The translations under genes were made by a program, and so were the position numbers. Below, in pieces: positions 34,563 to 46,990 of a stretch of 64,000 bases of DNA (position 1 is its first letter; every line of letters begins with the position of its first letter). Source of the DNA: Nymphaea colorata (lineage: Eukaryota; Streptophyta; Magnoliopsida; Nymphaeales; Nymphaeaceae); NCBI RefSeq assembly GCF_008831285.2, contig NC_045138.2, positions 38,431,115 through 38,495,114 on the forward strand, written 5' to 3'. The notes under the pieces are model-generated. The model saw nothing but the letters and a program-made list of their open reading frames with translations, ran no database searches and was not told where the DNA came from.

Positions 34563-37500
34563 ATGGGAAATAAGTTGGTTAAGAAGAGGCAAGTAGTAGA
34601 TGAGAGGTACACGCGGCCACAGGGCTTGTACCAATTGAGCAAAGATGTGGATCATAAGAAGTTGAGGAAGCTTATCCTCGAGTCTAAGCTGGCTCCTTGC
34701 TATCCGGGCGCCGATGAACGTGGGTTTGATCTCGAAGAGTGCCCGATTTGTTTAATGGTTTGTATTCTTTTGAGCTTTTTGTTGAACTCGCTCTTTGTTT
34801 CTCCTCTTTTTATGAAGTTTGGATTTATGTTTAACAAAAGTTGCTTGATTTCATGTCAGGGATTCATTCAATTTTATTTTCTAAGTTTGGATGGTTAGAG
34901 TAATTTTTGGTTTGTGATTGTATCATGTTATTCATGTTTTTGGGTTTGTTAGCGCTATAGAAAAAAGGGTATCTACGTTAGTTGGACATAAACTTCTTTT
35001 GGAAATTTTGGTTCAGATCATTGGTTGTTCTGGATGAAAGATTGCAAACTGGTAGTCTTTGCTTGAATAATTCGTTTTAAACTGTTGGTAAGAACGGTCA
35101 ATTATTTGTATAACATAAGCTATTTGTCTGAAAAAGGGAATATCTACGCCAATTATTATAAACATACTGACAAGATTTTTCAAATGGAACATTGTTGGCA
35201 AGCAAATTCTCATAAGAAATTTAGAAATTTTATTTGTCTCACATTTTCATTGGCCAGAAGTTTCAAAAAGTCACCAAAACGAACTCTGCAAAGTGAAACT
35301 AACCACATTGAACCTTAGGATGCATGCATTTCCAATTTCCATGCACATGGGTGGTTACATTTTAAGTTGAGATTTCTGGGAGAACATTCTTAACTTTCTC
35401 TTTTCTGTGTTGTGCTAGTACTATCCAAGTTTAAACCGGTCCAAGTGCTGCATGAAAGGCATATGCACAGGTACATTTTAATTTTCCATTCATTTTTGTA
35501 AGGATTAGAAAGTTGAATTCCTGTTTACTGGAACCTTTTCTGGCAGAGTGTTTTCTGCAGATGAAGCCGTCTCATTCTACTTGCCCTGAACAGTGTACAC
35601 GGTAACAATCACTTTGACGTCAGCTTGATTGTTATAATTTGTTTCTTGTCTGAATATAAGATAGACAGTTGTATTGCTAGCAATTAATGAGGATTATAAC
35701 ATTTGAAGGTGCCCTTTCTGCAAAGCATCAAATTATGCTGTAGAATATCGTGGTTTCAAGACTAAAGAAGAGAAGGGGATGGAACAAATTGTAAAGTTCT
35801 TTTATGGCTTAAACTGTTGATCATTTTATTATACATATAAACGCTATAGCAACTGATTGCTATTAAGATATACTGTGTAGGTTTTATATTTTATGCACTC
35901 TCTTCCTAGACACAATTGTATACTTTTTTATGCCCAGGAAGAGCAAAAGGTTATTGAAGCAAAAATAAGGATGCAACAGCAAGAACTTCTTGATGAACAA
36001 GAAAGGCAGCAGGGAAGGCAAGAAAGATGTCCGATGCATCAGGAAATTGAACATAGGGATGTCACGAATAGCGCCAGCACTGGTCTGATAATTTTTTTCC
36101 TCTATTTATATATTTCAATCTTACTTATTTTCATAGTGTTTCTTAAAATGGCTGGAACTTTGTTGCAGGACCAGTTCCATCATCCATGCCAGTTTCTATT
36201 CAAAACGAAGGAATGTTACCATTGCAGAGGCAACCTGTCCATACCAGGCAAAATAGGTCTGATCCATTTGAGTTGAGATGCTATGATCATTATTCTGGAC
36301 ATTGTTAATAAGTATATATATTTTCAACCAGAACACATATTGCCTTATTCTTACATTTTTTGGTGTTTTTCTTTCAAGTGAAAGTTATTAGGATGATCTA
36401 GTCCCTCAGATCTTGTGTTTGTAGACTCCTGGCCCATGTAAGTTGAAACTGTTGTCACAAATGTTGGTGATATTTTCAAAATGTTGCACTAGTGTTGCGA
36501 AAAAGCAAGTTAAACAGAAAAGGGAAATCTTATCTCAATAATTTGAAAATGTCAGACTATTTGTCAATTTTTTTCAAAAAACCATTTTAGACATTTTTGG
36601 GTTTATTTTTTCATTTTATAAGTAACTATATCTAAAATACTTATCCATGTTTCTGTAAGAAAATTTATAAAAAATCCATTTTATTATATATATATATGTG
36701 TATATATATATATATATATAAATTCGTGTGTGTATACATGTATATATACACACTACACACATAGAACTCCGACAATGCTGGGAAAGCAAACTTTCTGAAT
36801 ACTACCTAAGAGAAAGCTTGTCAATAGAAACCCAAAGATGATATCTTGTGACAGTGGTTGAAATTATCAAAACCATGAAAAATATGCACGTAAATGTTAG
36901 ATTATAAATATGTACAGTATCAATCATGGGTTTTGTCAGTCTTGTTACCTGAACAGACAAATAATATTATCTTCTTTTCCTGTTTTTAGTTGGATTAGTA
37001 GTTAATGAAGTACAATATGTACAAATGTATAACAACAGGAATTTATACCCATCATATGATTAAAAAATTCAATATTCTTGCATTACGCACTGAGTTAAGA
37101 CATAATAAAGTTCACAGTGGACAAAAGTGGTTCTTTACTGTTGAGAAAACAAATCAAGCTTTGTCCAAGCCATGTGAATAGTTCTATGTCAAATAGACAC
37201 TCAATTAACCCACAATAGGTTTGGTCCTGCACTATCATTCTGAAGAACCATTATCCTCTTTCTCAGCAGTGAGTTCTCATAGATGTGCTCTTAAAATGTT
37301 GCTTTGATTATGATGAGATGGGCTGATTATTACTCTCTGCTATTATTTTGTTTGTTCTGCCTTTTTGCACTAAAAAGATTTCTTTTAGGGATCCATGCAA
37401 CTCCTGAGCGCCCTGGTTGTCAGCTTATGTATTCTCATATCCTTTACTTGGAAAATTCCCTTGGTTTTGTTGCAACTTTCTTTTGAAATCTGCCATTTAA

Positions 37501-39538
37501 TGTGCAATCACTACATCCCAATTGTGATGTCAACCGTTTATTTGGCTGCATGATTTCCTTGCTTTTTCAGTTTAAATATGTTTCTGTCATTCTGTGTATT
37601 AACTTTTATATAGGATCAATGTTGCAAGTCGTACCAGGCAATTTTTTCTTTTTCTTTTTGGATAGATACAGGAACACAGTTCCACTACTATCGTTGTCAT
37701 TGCTTGAATACTAATGCTTTTGTTTTGATACTGATGCTAAGTTATGCGATGACGTGCAGGGATGAAGGATTTGATGTGGACCTGGAGGATATAATGCTTA
37801 TGGAAGCAATATGGTTATCCATTCAGGTACTGATGTAGACTCTGTAGCAAATAATTTGCTTTCTTGTAAATGTTGATGCTGGTATTGCAGTGTGTCCTGG
37901 CTATTTTACATGCCGAATACTATTTTACAAATTATATTCAAAATATATGGCATTCATATAGAAACTAAGTTAAAGTAAAACCTATTATCCCATGCATGTT
38001 TTTCTAATGGATAGATGCTGTAGAGTGCTGTACACTTCTCTATAACCTGTAAGAACAATTCTAAAATCTAAAGCGAAACATTGTTCTTAATCCCACTTGG
38101 TGTGTTAGAGCAGAGAAAAATGGCCCTGCTGGGAGGGAGAAGCTAACCATTGATCGTTGGTTTAAACATTAAATGAGTACTACTGTTACATCCTGTTCCT
38201 ACTAGAACGTGTTCTAGGAATTGAATTGACAAAATGATTTTCTAGAAAACATGTTATGATTGGTCACTTAATGACCCTTATTCTACCATATTGGGATCAG
38301 CCTGTAACAGTGTGGTGTTAATTCCACATGCATCATGTAGTATCTATAAGTAGTAGTTCATAATATTTTCATGAGCCAATTAGCCAAGTTCCTTTGAAAC
38401 TCCAACTTGTGATTTGTTGTTAATGGAGATAATATCTGTATAATATTTATCTAATTTCTAGACTAAATACAATATGGTATTACATGATAAAGTTTGCTTT
38501 TGGAGCAAGAGTAGTGTCAATTTGCTTTTGGCGCAAGAGTTGTATCAGTTTTCATAATGCTAATAGTAACCTTATTACAGCAAAAGCAAAAGCCTGTTTC
38601 TATGAACTTATCTTGATGCCAAGAGTCTGGTTCCTAACGTGGTTTTACTGTCAAATAAACGAGTATTGAAAGGTATACATGTTGTTATTAACTTAATGGG
38701 GCCGTCTGTGTATTGTATACTAATTAGTGATTGATATTGATCACAATATTAGCTTGGTTGGCTTTATTTCCAAAACAGAGGAAAGGAAAATGAGAATTGT
38801 CTTGATCAGCTAAACCAATGCTATTTGGAGATACATGTAAATCATTTTCTTTCCATGTCATAGAAAATCTTTTGCTGTCTTAGCACCAAGTTCCAAGTTG
38901 CTTTGGGATCTATTGTGTGAAAACCATTATACAGAGGTGGTGCAATTGTAATGCAGGAACAGGATGGTCAAATGAATGTGCCTTATGAACAACCTGCTCA
39001 TTCAAGAGGTTCAGGCCTAGAGTACCAACACACGGCTTCTGACTTTGCACCAAGAGAACCATCTCCTTCTGCTGGGCTGGCTTCTGCCATTGCGTCAATG
39101 GCTGAAAGACAAATTATGGATGCAGAATCCGCTTCCAGTCAGGGATCCAATGAACAAATAAGATCCAGGTATATTGCTTCTTTAGAAGGTGCAGGCATAT
39201 CAACCACTAGACTTCGTGTTCAAGGGGACTGGATTGATGTCTCCTCAGAAAGTGGAAGACCTCTATACGGAGGGGATGCTGGATGGATGACAGATCAGAG
39301 GCCAAAGGTAGCAGAAGCAAGCACGAGCAATGCCAACAGCCAACTGCATTCAGTTTCAGGTGCTACAACTGAGTGTTTACCATCTATGCAAGATTTGGGT
39401 GTTCGTAGTGACTTCTCCATTCCAACAGAAGATGGTGGGATCGTACCTGAGAGTTTTGAGGAGCAGATGATGCTTGCTATGGCCATTTCTCTGGCGGAGG
39501 CCCGAGGTCAACCTGCCTTGCGTGGATCTTGGGACTAG
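34563..39538 (+). CDS. DA2: RING-type E3 ubiquitin ligase DA2 (GW2 family)
   Basis: Predicted 418-residue DA2/GW2 homologue. Exons: 34563-34757, 35419-35470, 35547-35592, 35709-35790, 35938-36082, 36169-36256, 37760-37826, 38957-39538, ending in TAG. The protein begins with a DA2-like N-terminus ([13 protein letters not shown]). The unusual RING spans about residues 60-102 with Cys60, 63, 75, 76, 81, 84, 99 and 102, then NYAVEYRG and a Glu/Gln-rich helix. Two UIM-like segments follow, [14 protein letters not shown] (about 212-225) and [15 protein letters not shown] (about 392-406). In Arabidopsis and rice this family limits seed and organ size; DA2 acts with the ubiquitin receptor DA1. The third-exon donor at 35592 gives the family-standard QCPFC; a donor 9 nt later (35601) would insert Cys-Thr-Arg. 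An in-frame ATG at 34515 adds a Phe/Ile-rich stretch and is not favoured. Confidence 0.94.
36685..36722. repeat. TA-rich microsatellite in DA2 intron 6
   Basis: Interrupted TA repeats with TGTGTATATA variants, inside the long DA2 intron 36257-37759. The rest of that intron shows no other gene. Confidence 0.85.
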
Positions 39539-39632
39539 TACAACTTGACATCTATATGACGATTCCCATACGAGGAATAAGGACGTAGAACACATAAATG
39601 GAGATATAAAAACAGTTGAATCAGAAATAATC

Positions 39633-39920
39633 CATGTTAATCAGCAATCACTTTTCCTTCTTATATTTTTGTTTTCCATTCTCTCTGTACATATCAGATT
39701 TCTGTAAAAAAATGTAAAGAACAATGGTCATTCAATTGATTTTGATTCTTATAATTCTTGTAATCTCTTGGAGACTGTTCATGTTAATCAGCAATCACTC
39801 TTCATTCTTATATTTTTGTTTGCCAGTCTCTGTGTACATGTCAGATTTATGTAAAAACTGTAAAGAACGATGGTCATTCAATTGGTTTTGATTCTTAAGA
39901 ATTCTTGTAATCTCGTGTTT
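39633..39920. repeat. 147-bp tandem duplication in DA2 3' region
   Basis: The block starting CATGTTAATCAGCAATCAC occurs at 39633 and again at 39780, diverged at a modest number of sites. It starts about 95 bases after the DA2 stop and may lie in the 3' UTR, possibly duplicating 3'-end processing signals. Confidence 0.88.
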
Positions 39921-41960
39921 TCCTATCTACCGACGCAGCGATTGAGAAGTTTGCTCGTGTCCGTAAACAAAGAAAAGTGAAACACAAAGTGAGAAAGTGA
40001 AAAATGCAACTAGTCAAAGTAGTCAAGGCAGAGCTTTCAATAATCAAAGGTTTATATTATTCTTTGAACAAAACCATTAGTGGGATCAGCTTGGACTGCA
40101 TCATCAGCTTAATTCGTTGACATCGAGGCCGCTTTTGCTGGCATCTTTCCGCGATGGGTAAGAACTGAACCTTCGCTTCCTTTACCATGTCGCAGATTTC
40201 CTCATTAAACTGACTGATGTCATATCATTGGTATTCGTATCTGGTACTGGTGACCCCACATCGTGACTTGATTCGTTGACCTTAGATCTCTTAGTATAAC
40301 AACTTGAAAGCATAAATGTCGACGGATCAGCTGTATCGCTTTTTCAGATATCTATATACTCATTCAAATTCATATCTGATTTTGAGCGAAGACAAAATTT
40401 ATACACCATATCTGAATCCGAAATCTGAATGCATGATCTACATCCGATTTTTAGATTAACATCCGAATCTGAATCCGATTTTTAAAATGAATCCAAACCA
40501 TACTATAAAAATTGAGTATGACATATTTTATTTTAAACTATATCCAAATCTGAACTCGATCAACTTTTACTTAAACCCAAATCCAAATCCAACCAGATGT
40601 CGTTTCTTATATCTGAATCCGATAATTGGATGTCAAAGCTTTTTCCATATCCTTTTCTTTTTATGCGGTTCGATCGAATATCAGATCCAAATCGGATTTA
40701 TTGATATCCCCAATTGAAAGGTCACCAACATGATTTGGCAAGATTTCTTTCCTGAATTTGTTTTGAGTGGGCAATATATTCTCGAGTGATATTCCTACAA
40801 CTTGTTCGGGTGGATGGAAATGGAAGGAAAAAAAGGGAAATCGGAAATGGTCACTGGTGGATCTAAACCGGGTCTGAAATCAAATTTATTGTGAATGACC
40901 AAGATTTTAGCTCACTGGCCCAATAATTCAAAGTGGGTTTATAACATAAACTGGGGAGAAGCCCTACAGTTGGTGCTAGATATCAATGGAGCCACTCCAC
41001 ATGACATGTCAACAATGCTTGTGGGTCCATAGAAGGAGCGCTCCATGGACTTGTCTGGTCCGAGTAGGTCGGCCCCAATCTAAGTCTTAAGCAGAGGCGG
41101 AGCAAAAAATTTTTGATCTGTGACGAAGATAAAGTAAATAAACAGATTGTTTCATTGCCATTGAAGGCAGAGCAAGTTCACAAAATTTGTGGAACTGTGT
41201 GGGCAGCTGCCCACTCCGTCATTAGTTTTAAGAGTCCAGTTCTCTCATTTAAACAGGACGTTAGAAGTGGAACAGATGGCCGTAGTGTGATCTGCTTGAC
41301 AGATCTGGTCCCCAGCTGATCTGAAATCCTTAGATCTTATAACTCAATATTTTACACTTTTGACTTTTATCAAGGATTTCTTATGTATTGTTTAGAAAAT
41401 GCATGAATTACAACATGATATTATAATACATGAATCTTTATTTCAAAAAACTCATACAGGAGCCTTCTTAGCTGGACATTTACGAGTTTAAAAGACCATC
41501 CGGGTCTTAAGTTCATAATTCTCATATTTTTTTAGTTTGAGCTTTCTACCATCTTTTCCAAAAATTGTGCCTCTTTCTAATTAATAAATTCCTTCAACTT
41601 TCAATTTTCGCTTTCAAAAAATTCGTTCATTATATGTATTTTTTTATAGTGTTCCGACTGGCTCTTTCAGGAGCTTCAAGTCTCGGTCGATCCAGACGTT
41701 GCATTAAAACAAGACAACAGATCCTGCCGTTTGAATAGGAGGCCGAGCTGAAAGCGCAATGACCAGAAACTCCCCGATGTTCCGCAAAATAACAACAATA
41801 TCTGCTTTCGTTTTGAATTTTGAAATCGTCCACGAGCCGTTGACTGTAGCAGTCCCGAAGTGAAACTGTCTGGCTCAGTTGTTTGAAAATCGAAATGACC
41901 ATTTTACCCTTACTGGTTCTCAATAGCTAAAAAACATTTTCTCAGTGAAAAAAAAAAAAA

Positions 41961-42200
41961 AACAAAATGCAACTCGACTGAAAAAAGAGGGACTCTACTA
42001 TTCAAATCAACATGTTTTCCGGTCTCGACCGGCTCTAGTCGGATCAGCACGGCCTGATTCCGGCACTTCTCCGGCTACATTTTAACAAGCATGTTGGCAA
42101 AAACAAAAACAAAATGCAACTAGACTGAAAAAAGAGGGACCTTGGGCATGCTCAAATCAACATGTTTTCCTGCTTCGAGAGGCTCTAGTCAGATCAGAAA
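41961..42200. repeat. Diverged 147-bp-spaced tandem duplication
   Basis: AACAAAATGCAACT followed by GACTGAAAAAAGAGGGAC and later AATCAACATGTTTTCC occurs from 41961 and again from 42108. The copies differ more than the duplication near DA2. It lies in noncoding DNA upstream of ICR1. Confidence 0.8.
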
Positions 42201-42593
42201 ACAGGTAATTCTGCTGCGATTTGAGCAGGGTTAAACTCTTTATCATCTCTCTTGCTAGTTAACTAGAGAACTTGCTGTGACTGGTACCACATTCACCAAC
42301 CACCAACCAGAGCAAGTTCAAGGTCCTGTGTAATTTTTTTCTCAAGGTAAGGCTATTATGGTCTTTTTAGCTTAAGGCTCCTCACCGGTAACCGAGAGTT
42401 CAACGGTTAACTATAACGGTGGCGGGGGTGGAATTGTCACATTTCAAAATTCGAGGACGTTTTATGTCCTTGACTGCCAGACCAAGGGTATCTGAACAAG
42501 TTTAAAAAGTCGGATAGGGTTGTTCAAGTAATTTCGCGCTCCTTTTCGACCGTTCCTCTTTTCCAAAACCTTTTTGCGAAGAGAGGAGGAGCG

Positions 42594-42600
42594 TATAAAG
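42594..42600 (+). promoter_or_regulatory. Probable TATA box of ICR1
   Basis: TATAAAG lies in a GC-richer stretch about 345 bases upstream of the ICR1 start codon. Transcription would begin about 30 bases downstream. A leader exon to 42799 (GGG|GTAAGG) spliced to 42909 (GTGCAG|GTTAG) fits the remaining distance. Confidence 0.6.
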
Positions 42601-42939
42601 TAGGCGTCCCCACTTCAAATCTTTGTCCTCCGCAGTCCCAACGCTGTCGTGGAACAGAGAGGAGAGAGAAGGAGAAGAGGAGGGAAAATTTTTGTTTCGA
42701 ATTGTCTGTGGTGGATGACGGAAGAAATTCTCTTGGGTCGATAGGGGTTGCTTCTCGGAGATTTCTTCAAGACCGGAGAGGATTTTGTCGAGTGACGGGG
42801 TAAGGTATTGGTTAATGGATTTTCTGGTTTTTTTTTTCGGCAGTTTTCTTCACCACGGAGTGATTGTGGTTAACTATACGTTACTTCATTCTTCCATTTC
42901 TTGTGCAGGTTAGTCGGTGGAAGCAACTCAGCGTAGCAA

Positions 42940-45609
42940 ATGCCGTTGCCAAGGTTTGACAGTGAAGCCATTTTTGTTGTTTTAGTGTTATAACTTTTTG
43001 AAAGGAAGACGATTATTTTTGGGTTCAACAAAAACATCATGTTTGTGTGTGTGTGAGACACAGAGCTAGAAAAAGAGAGAGAGTCATCCAAATGTATAAT
43101 GTAGCCAAAGTATTTTGTTAAATAGTAGATTGGAAGGATGGCATTGAGAAGGGAGTTCATGAACACCAGAAACCAAACAAGGGGTCTCGCACCAACAACA
43201 CGGGAACTCTTAGCTGCCAGCACCATATTTCGATATCCATAGGCCTCTTTCCAGTCAGACCTTTTTGAAACAGAAATGATTGTGCATCTTGGTTCAATAT
43301 TATATAGTTACTTAGAAATCTTTTCCTGCAGGGGAAGCGGGGTGTCCGAGATGCCTCAACGGCTTTGCAGGCACTCGACGCACTCCAGAAACGCAAGCTC
43401 AGAGTCTGGCGGGGTTCAACCACTGAGCCGGCATAGTGTTGGAAGCCCAAAATTCAGTGATAGAAGGTCCTTGAAAGGATCAGCCCCTGAGGTAAAAGCG
43501 AACTTCACCCCCTCATTTCTGTGCTGAAATATTTTGTTTCGATAAGCTGGAATGGCACAAGACACCCTACCAAACTATGTAAAGCTATGCATCAAATATT
43601 GGGCTACTCGTTTTGTACGCATGGTATGCCATAGTGTTGAAACAGATGCCATTTACTTCCTCTATGTATTATGTATGATGGTTGCAATTTTCAGTCCCAA
43701 TCAATTTCCACGACAAAAAAAAAAAATCAAATTCCTGTTCTCTGTTTAGAGGCTAGAATTGATCTGGCTAAGCCTGTCTTTGTTGAGTAGCACGGTCCTC
43801 TAGTGAAGGAGCTAGAGGGGTAGGTCAGTAGTTTAATCTTTTCCCTAATGATGTTGTTAATTGTTCTATTGCGCTGGACCATATGTGCTGGACCATATGT
43901 GGGATTGCAAAACATGAGCGTATTTCCTTTCTGCGGGTATTACCGAAACAACTAACTGGGACACGATTTAGTCTGTTGACTTAGTGATAGAGCATAAATG
44001 TGGCGAAGGACGGTGATGTCCCTCATGTCAACACTAGTCTGTAACACTTGATTTGAGCTTATCTATTCCTGAAAGCGTCATGTGAATGTGAATCATGTAT
44101 TTTTACCTGTTAAGAACAGACCATCCTGTGTGAAATTTAGGAAGCATCCTAACCGTAACATACAAACATATTTCCACGGTTTCGTTAGTTGCTGTTACGG
44201 TTGTTGCTATATATATGATGGTTGCTATCCTTGTTGTTGCCATATACATAAGTTGCCTTCTGATGTGTCATCGCTGACTTACGGTGATAAGATTGACAAT
44301 GAATTGTTTTGGTCATTTGGAGACGCGGTTTACGACTGTTTTGACATGGTATTGCCTGTTAGAGGGGACTGGATATTATACATAGTAATTGTGTTTGCTC
44401 AAGTAGAAAAAAAAAACAGGATTAAATCACGTAGTAATTGTGTTTTCTCAAATAGAAGAGAACAGGAGTAAATCACGAACTGCAGAAGAAAAGCGGCAGT
44501 CGAATTTCTGATCTTGAAACTCAGTTGGGCCAAGTTCATGACGAAGTTAAGAAACTGAAGGAACAATTGGCGTCTGTGCAGAATGCCAAGAAAGCAGCAG
44601 ACTTGGAGCTAGAAGAAAACAAGAAACTGGTATCTGCTGAGCAAAGTGCTGTTCCAGATGATGCCGGAGGGCCAAAAGTCCCGGCAGATAGCTTCCCTGA
44701 ACCACCAGAGACTCCACCAGAAAAGGAAAAACCTTGCCTAACGAAGCAGGATGATGAGTTGTCAACTGAAGAGAACCTAGACCTGCCAGATGCTGTTGAT
44801 AATTCGACACGAGTTGATGAGTTAATTAAAGAAGAAACTGAGGAAAAAACACAAGCTTCACTTAAAGAAGCAGCTGAACTGCCCCAAGAGGAGGGTGACG
44901 GAGCACGTGCTGAAAGCACAGATAATGCAGAAGTGGTGGCAGAGCTGAAATTGAAGATGCAGGAAAAGGAGCAGGAGTTGATCAGACTTTCTGGTGAAAA
45001 TGAAAGCCTGGTAAGTTTTTTTTTCACACATTAATTTCCTAAATGTGTTATTTTAGTTCTGCAAAACGTTTCAGCTTCCACGCACTGAATTTTCACATAA
45101 TTTCAGCAATATTTAGTCACATTACTCCGATAGCATCTCTTTCCTTTTCGTTTAATTTATTCTTCTCTTGGCAGAAAGTTCACTTGTTGGAGGTTGAGGA
45201 GCTGAAGGCAAAAGAGGAAGAGACGTCGAAACGGTTGAGCGAAGTAACGATGGAATTGGAAGAAAGCAACAAGAAAGCAGCACGAGTAGCTGCGCAGCTG
45301 GAGATAGTAATACAAGCAAAGGCAGAATTGGAGGAGGAGATGAAGCGGGTCAGAGTGCAGACAGAACAATGGAGGAAAGCAGCCGAGACTGCGGCTTCTG
45401 TATTGGCGTACGTGGATAATGGTGCAGAGATGAATCGGCGCAGCGGGTCGATGAACAGGCAGAAGGCCTTAGACAAGTCCGGCTACCTCGGGTTGGGATC
45501 TCCACTGGCAGATGATACCATGGACGACACCCACGCAGAAAAACGAAAGGGAAGCGGTGCTGGTATCAAGAAAATTGGCGATTTATGGAAGAAGAAAGGG
45601 CAAAAGTAG
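42940..45609 (+). CDS. ICR1: Interactor of constitutive active ROPs, ICR1-like
   Basis: Predicted 377-residue coiled-coil scaffold of the ICR/RIP family, slightly longer than Arabidopsis ICR1. Coding exons: 42940-42953, 43332-43491, 44486-45010, 45175-45609, ending in TAG; the first has only 14 coding bases. The N-terminus is Ser/Arg-rich with the SPKFSDRRS block, followed by SRISDLETQLGQ and Lys/Glu-rich heptads. The middle (about residues 95-200) is acidic and variable. The C-terminal coiled coil carries QTEQWRKAAETAASVLA (QWRKAA about 298-303), needed for ROP binding in this family, and ends in IGDLWKKKGQK. ICR proteins are effectors of ROP GTPases controlling cell polarity, exocyst contact and cortical microtubules. 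A GA microsatellite lies in the 3' UTR. Confidence 0.93.
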
Positions 45610-45672
45610 CGAGGTTTTGGTGAGAGGAAGTGGGCAAGCTTCTCTCTTGCCCCTTCTTTTGTCACGTCCGTT

Positions 45673-45720
<48 letters not shown>

Positions 45721-46990
45721 TCTTTGTCTGCTAATGTGTAAGCTCTTTTCTTTATTTAATGGTCAATATTTTGTTCCATGCCCTTGTTACTTCCAGTTTC
45801 GACAACCAGACCGCTCTCAGAGATATAAATTCAGTAGTAACTTCACGGCAATTGGAAAAACACAGTAAATTTCTTTATTTACAAGCATCTGGAGCTGGAG
45901 CTGGAGCTGGTTGTTTGGAACTTTGTTTTGCCTTTTGGAGTTTTGATTATGTTGGACTGACCCCTACCAGTTTATTGCATGGAAGAGAGCTAAGCAAAAT
46001 CATTCCCAAGTTTGGAACTTGCTGTTGGGATTGAGTCCTGCATCTATGGAACACTGCTTAACAAAATAGCCTTAAACTTTGAATTGGATGCCCATCGAGT
46101 ATAGACAAAAAAATATAATGTGTTTCTGCATAGCACTTACAACTGACCTCGCGACATTTTGGTACAGTATCATATCCCAGATCCAGTAGAACCTAGCAAA
46201 TATGGAGGTAGTGTCAAAAAAAGATTACAGCCTGTGTTTCAACCGTGTCTTCTTGCTTGACAAGAAAATAAGAGAAGATACTTCCCTTTCCTTTTCCCCC
46301 TAATAAATCCACTACCCAGAAAAAGGTCTCATGTACCAGAACCAATTTCAATAAGGCTAAACCAAGAGTCTCTTGTCTGACTAATGTTGGTCCAAATAAA
46401 GAGACTCATCCCAAATATATATATATATATAAAATGAAAATACATAACAAAATTTGAGAACATCAAGTCGCTAGATACAAAAGAGAGAAAGCTATACTCA
46501 AACTCGAAGATGCGCTTGCGTGCCTTAACGGGCAAAAATAAAATTTCGGAAAAAAATTTTCGGAATTCGACTTCAACGGTCGAAAAAATTTTTTCATGTT
46601 TGATACGATAGAAAAATTTCAAATTTTTGAATTATTTTTCTTGATGAACAGTTCTTTTACGGCGCATCAAACGTGTTAAAAGAATAGCCCTTACAGGAGA
46701 GAGAGACAGTCTTTCACTTGATCTTAGTGGTCTTTTGTGGACTTGTTTGACAGACCAAGAGTCTTGGTACGCAGGTTCTGCTTTGTTCATAGGCTGGGAG
46801 GGAGTCGGGGCGGCCCAAATCGGCTAGTCTTGGCTCGGGTGGACGGGGCGAACAGGGTGGGGTTCACCTGACGACGACTCGCGAACCTTCACCAAAGCTC
46901 TCCGTCTAGAACCTTCCTCCCCGACTATTTGAACCCTAGGAAGTAATCTGTCTCCCTCTCCCTCTCCCTCGCGCTCTCCGTGGAGGTGCA
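45610..46990. other. Intergenic DNA between ICR1 and CacyBP
   Basis: It begins with the ICR1 3' UTR and its (GA)n run (about 45676-45714), then three GGAGCT hexamers (about 45890-45908). The middle is AT-rich with nothing recognised. From about 46780 it becomes GC-richer and CT-rich as the CacyBP promoter and leader, including AACCCTAG (46932-46939), a telo-box-like motif. Confidence 0.6.

Larger units (their letters stand above)
39539..42939. other. Intergenic DNA between DA2 and ICR1
   Basis: The DA2 3' region carries a 147-bp tandem duplication (39633-39920). From about 40350 to 40700 lies degenerate ATCTGAATCCGA-type repeat DNA. From 41092 a likely transposon remnant begins GAGGCGGAGC and contains GTGTGGGCAGCTGCCCAC. 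A second 147-bp-spaced duplication (about 41961-42200) follows. The ICR1 promoter and leader occupy the end. No gene seen. Confidence 0.6.
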
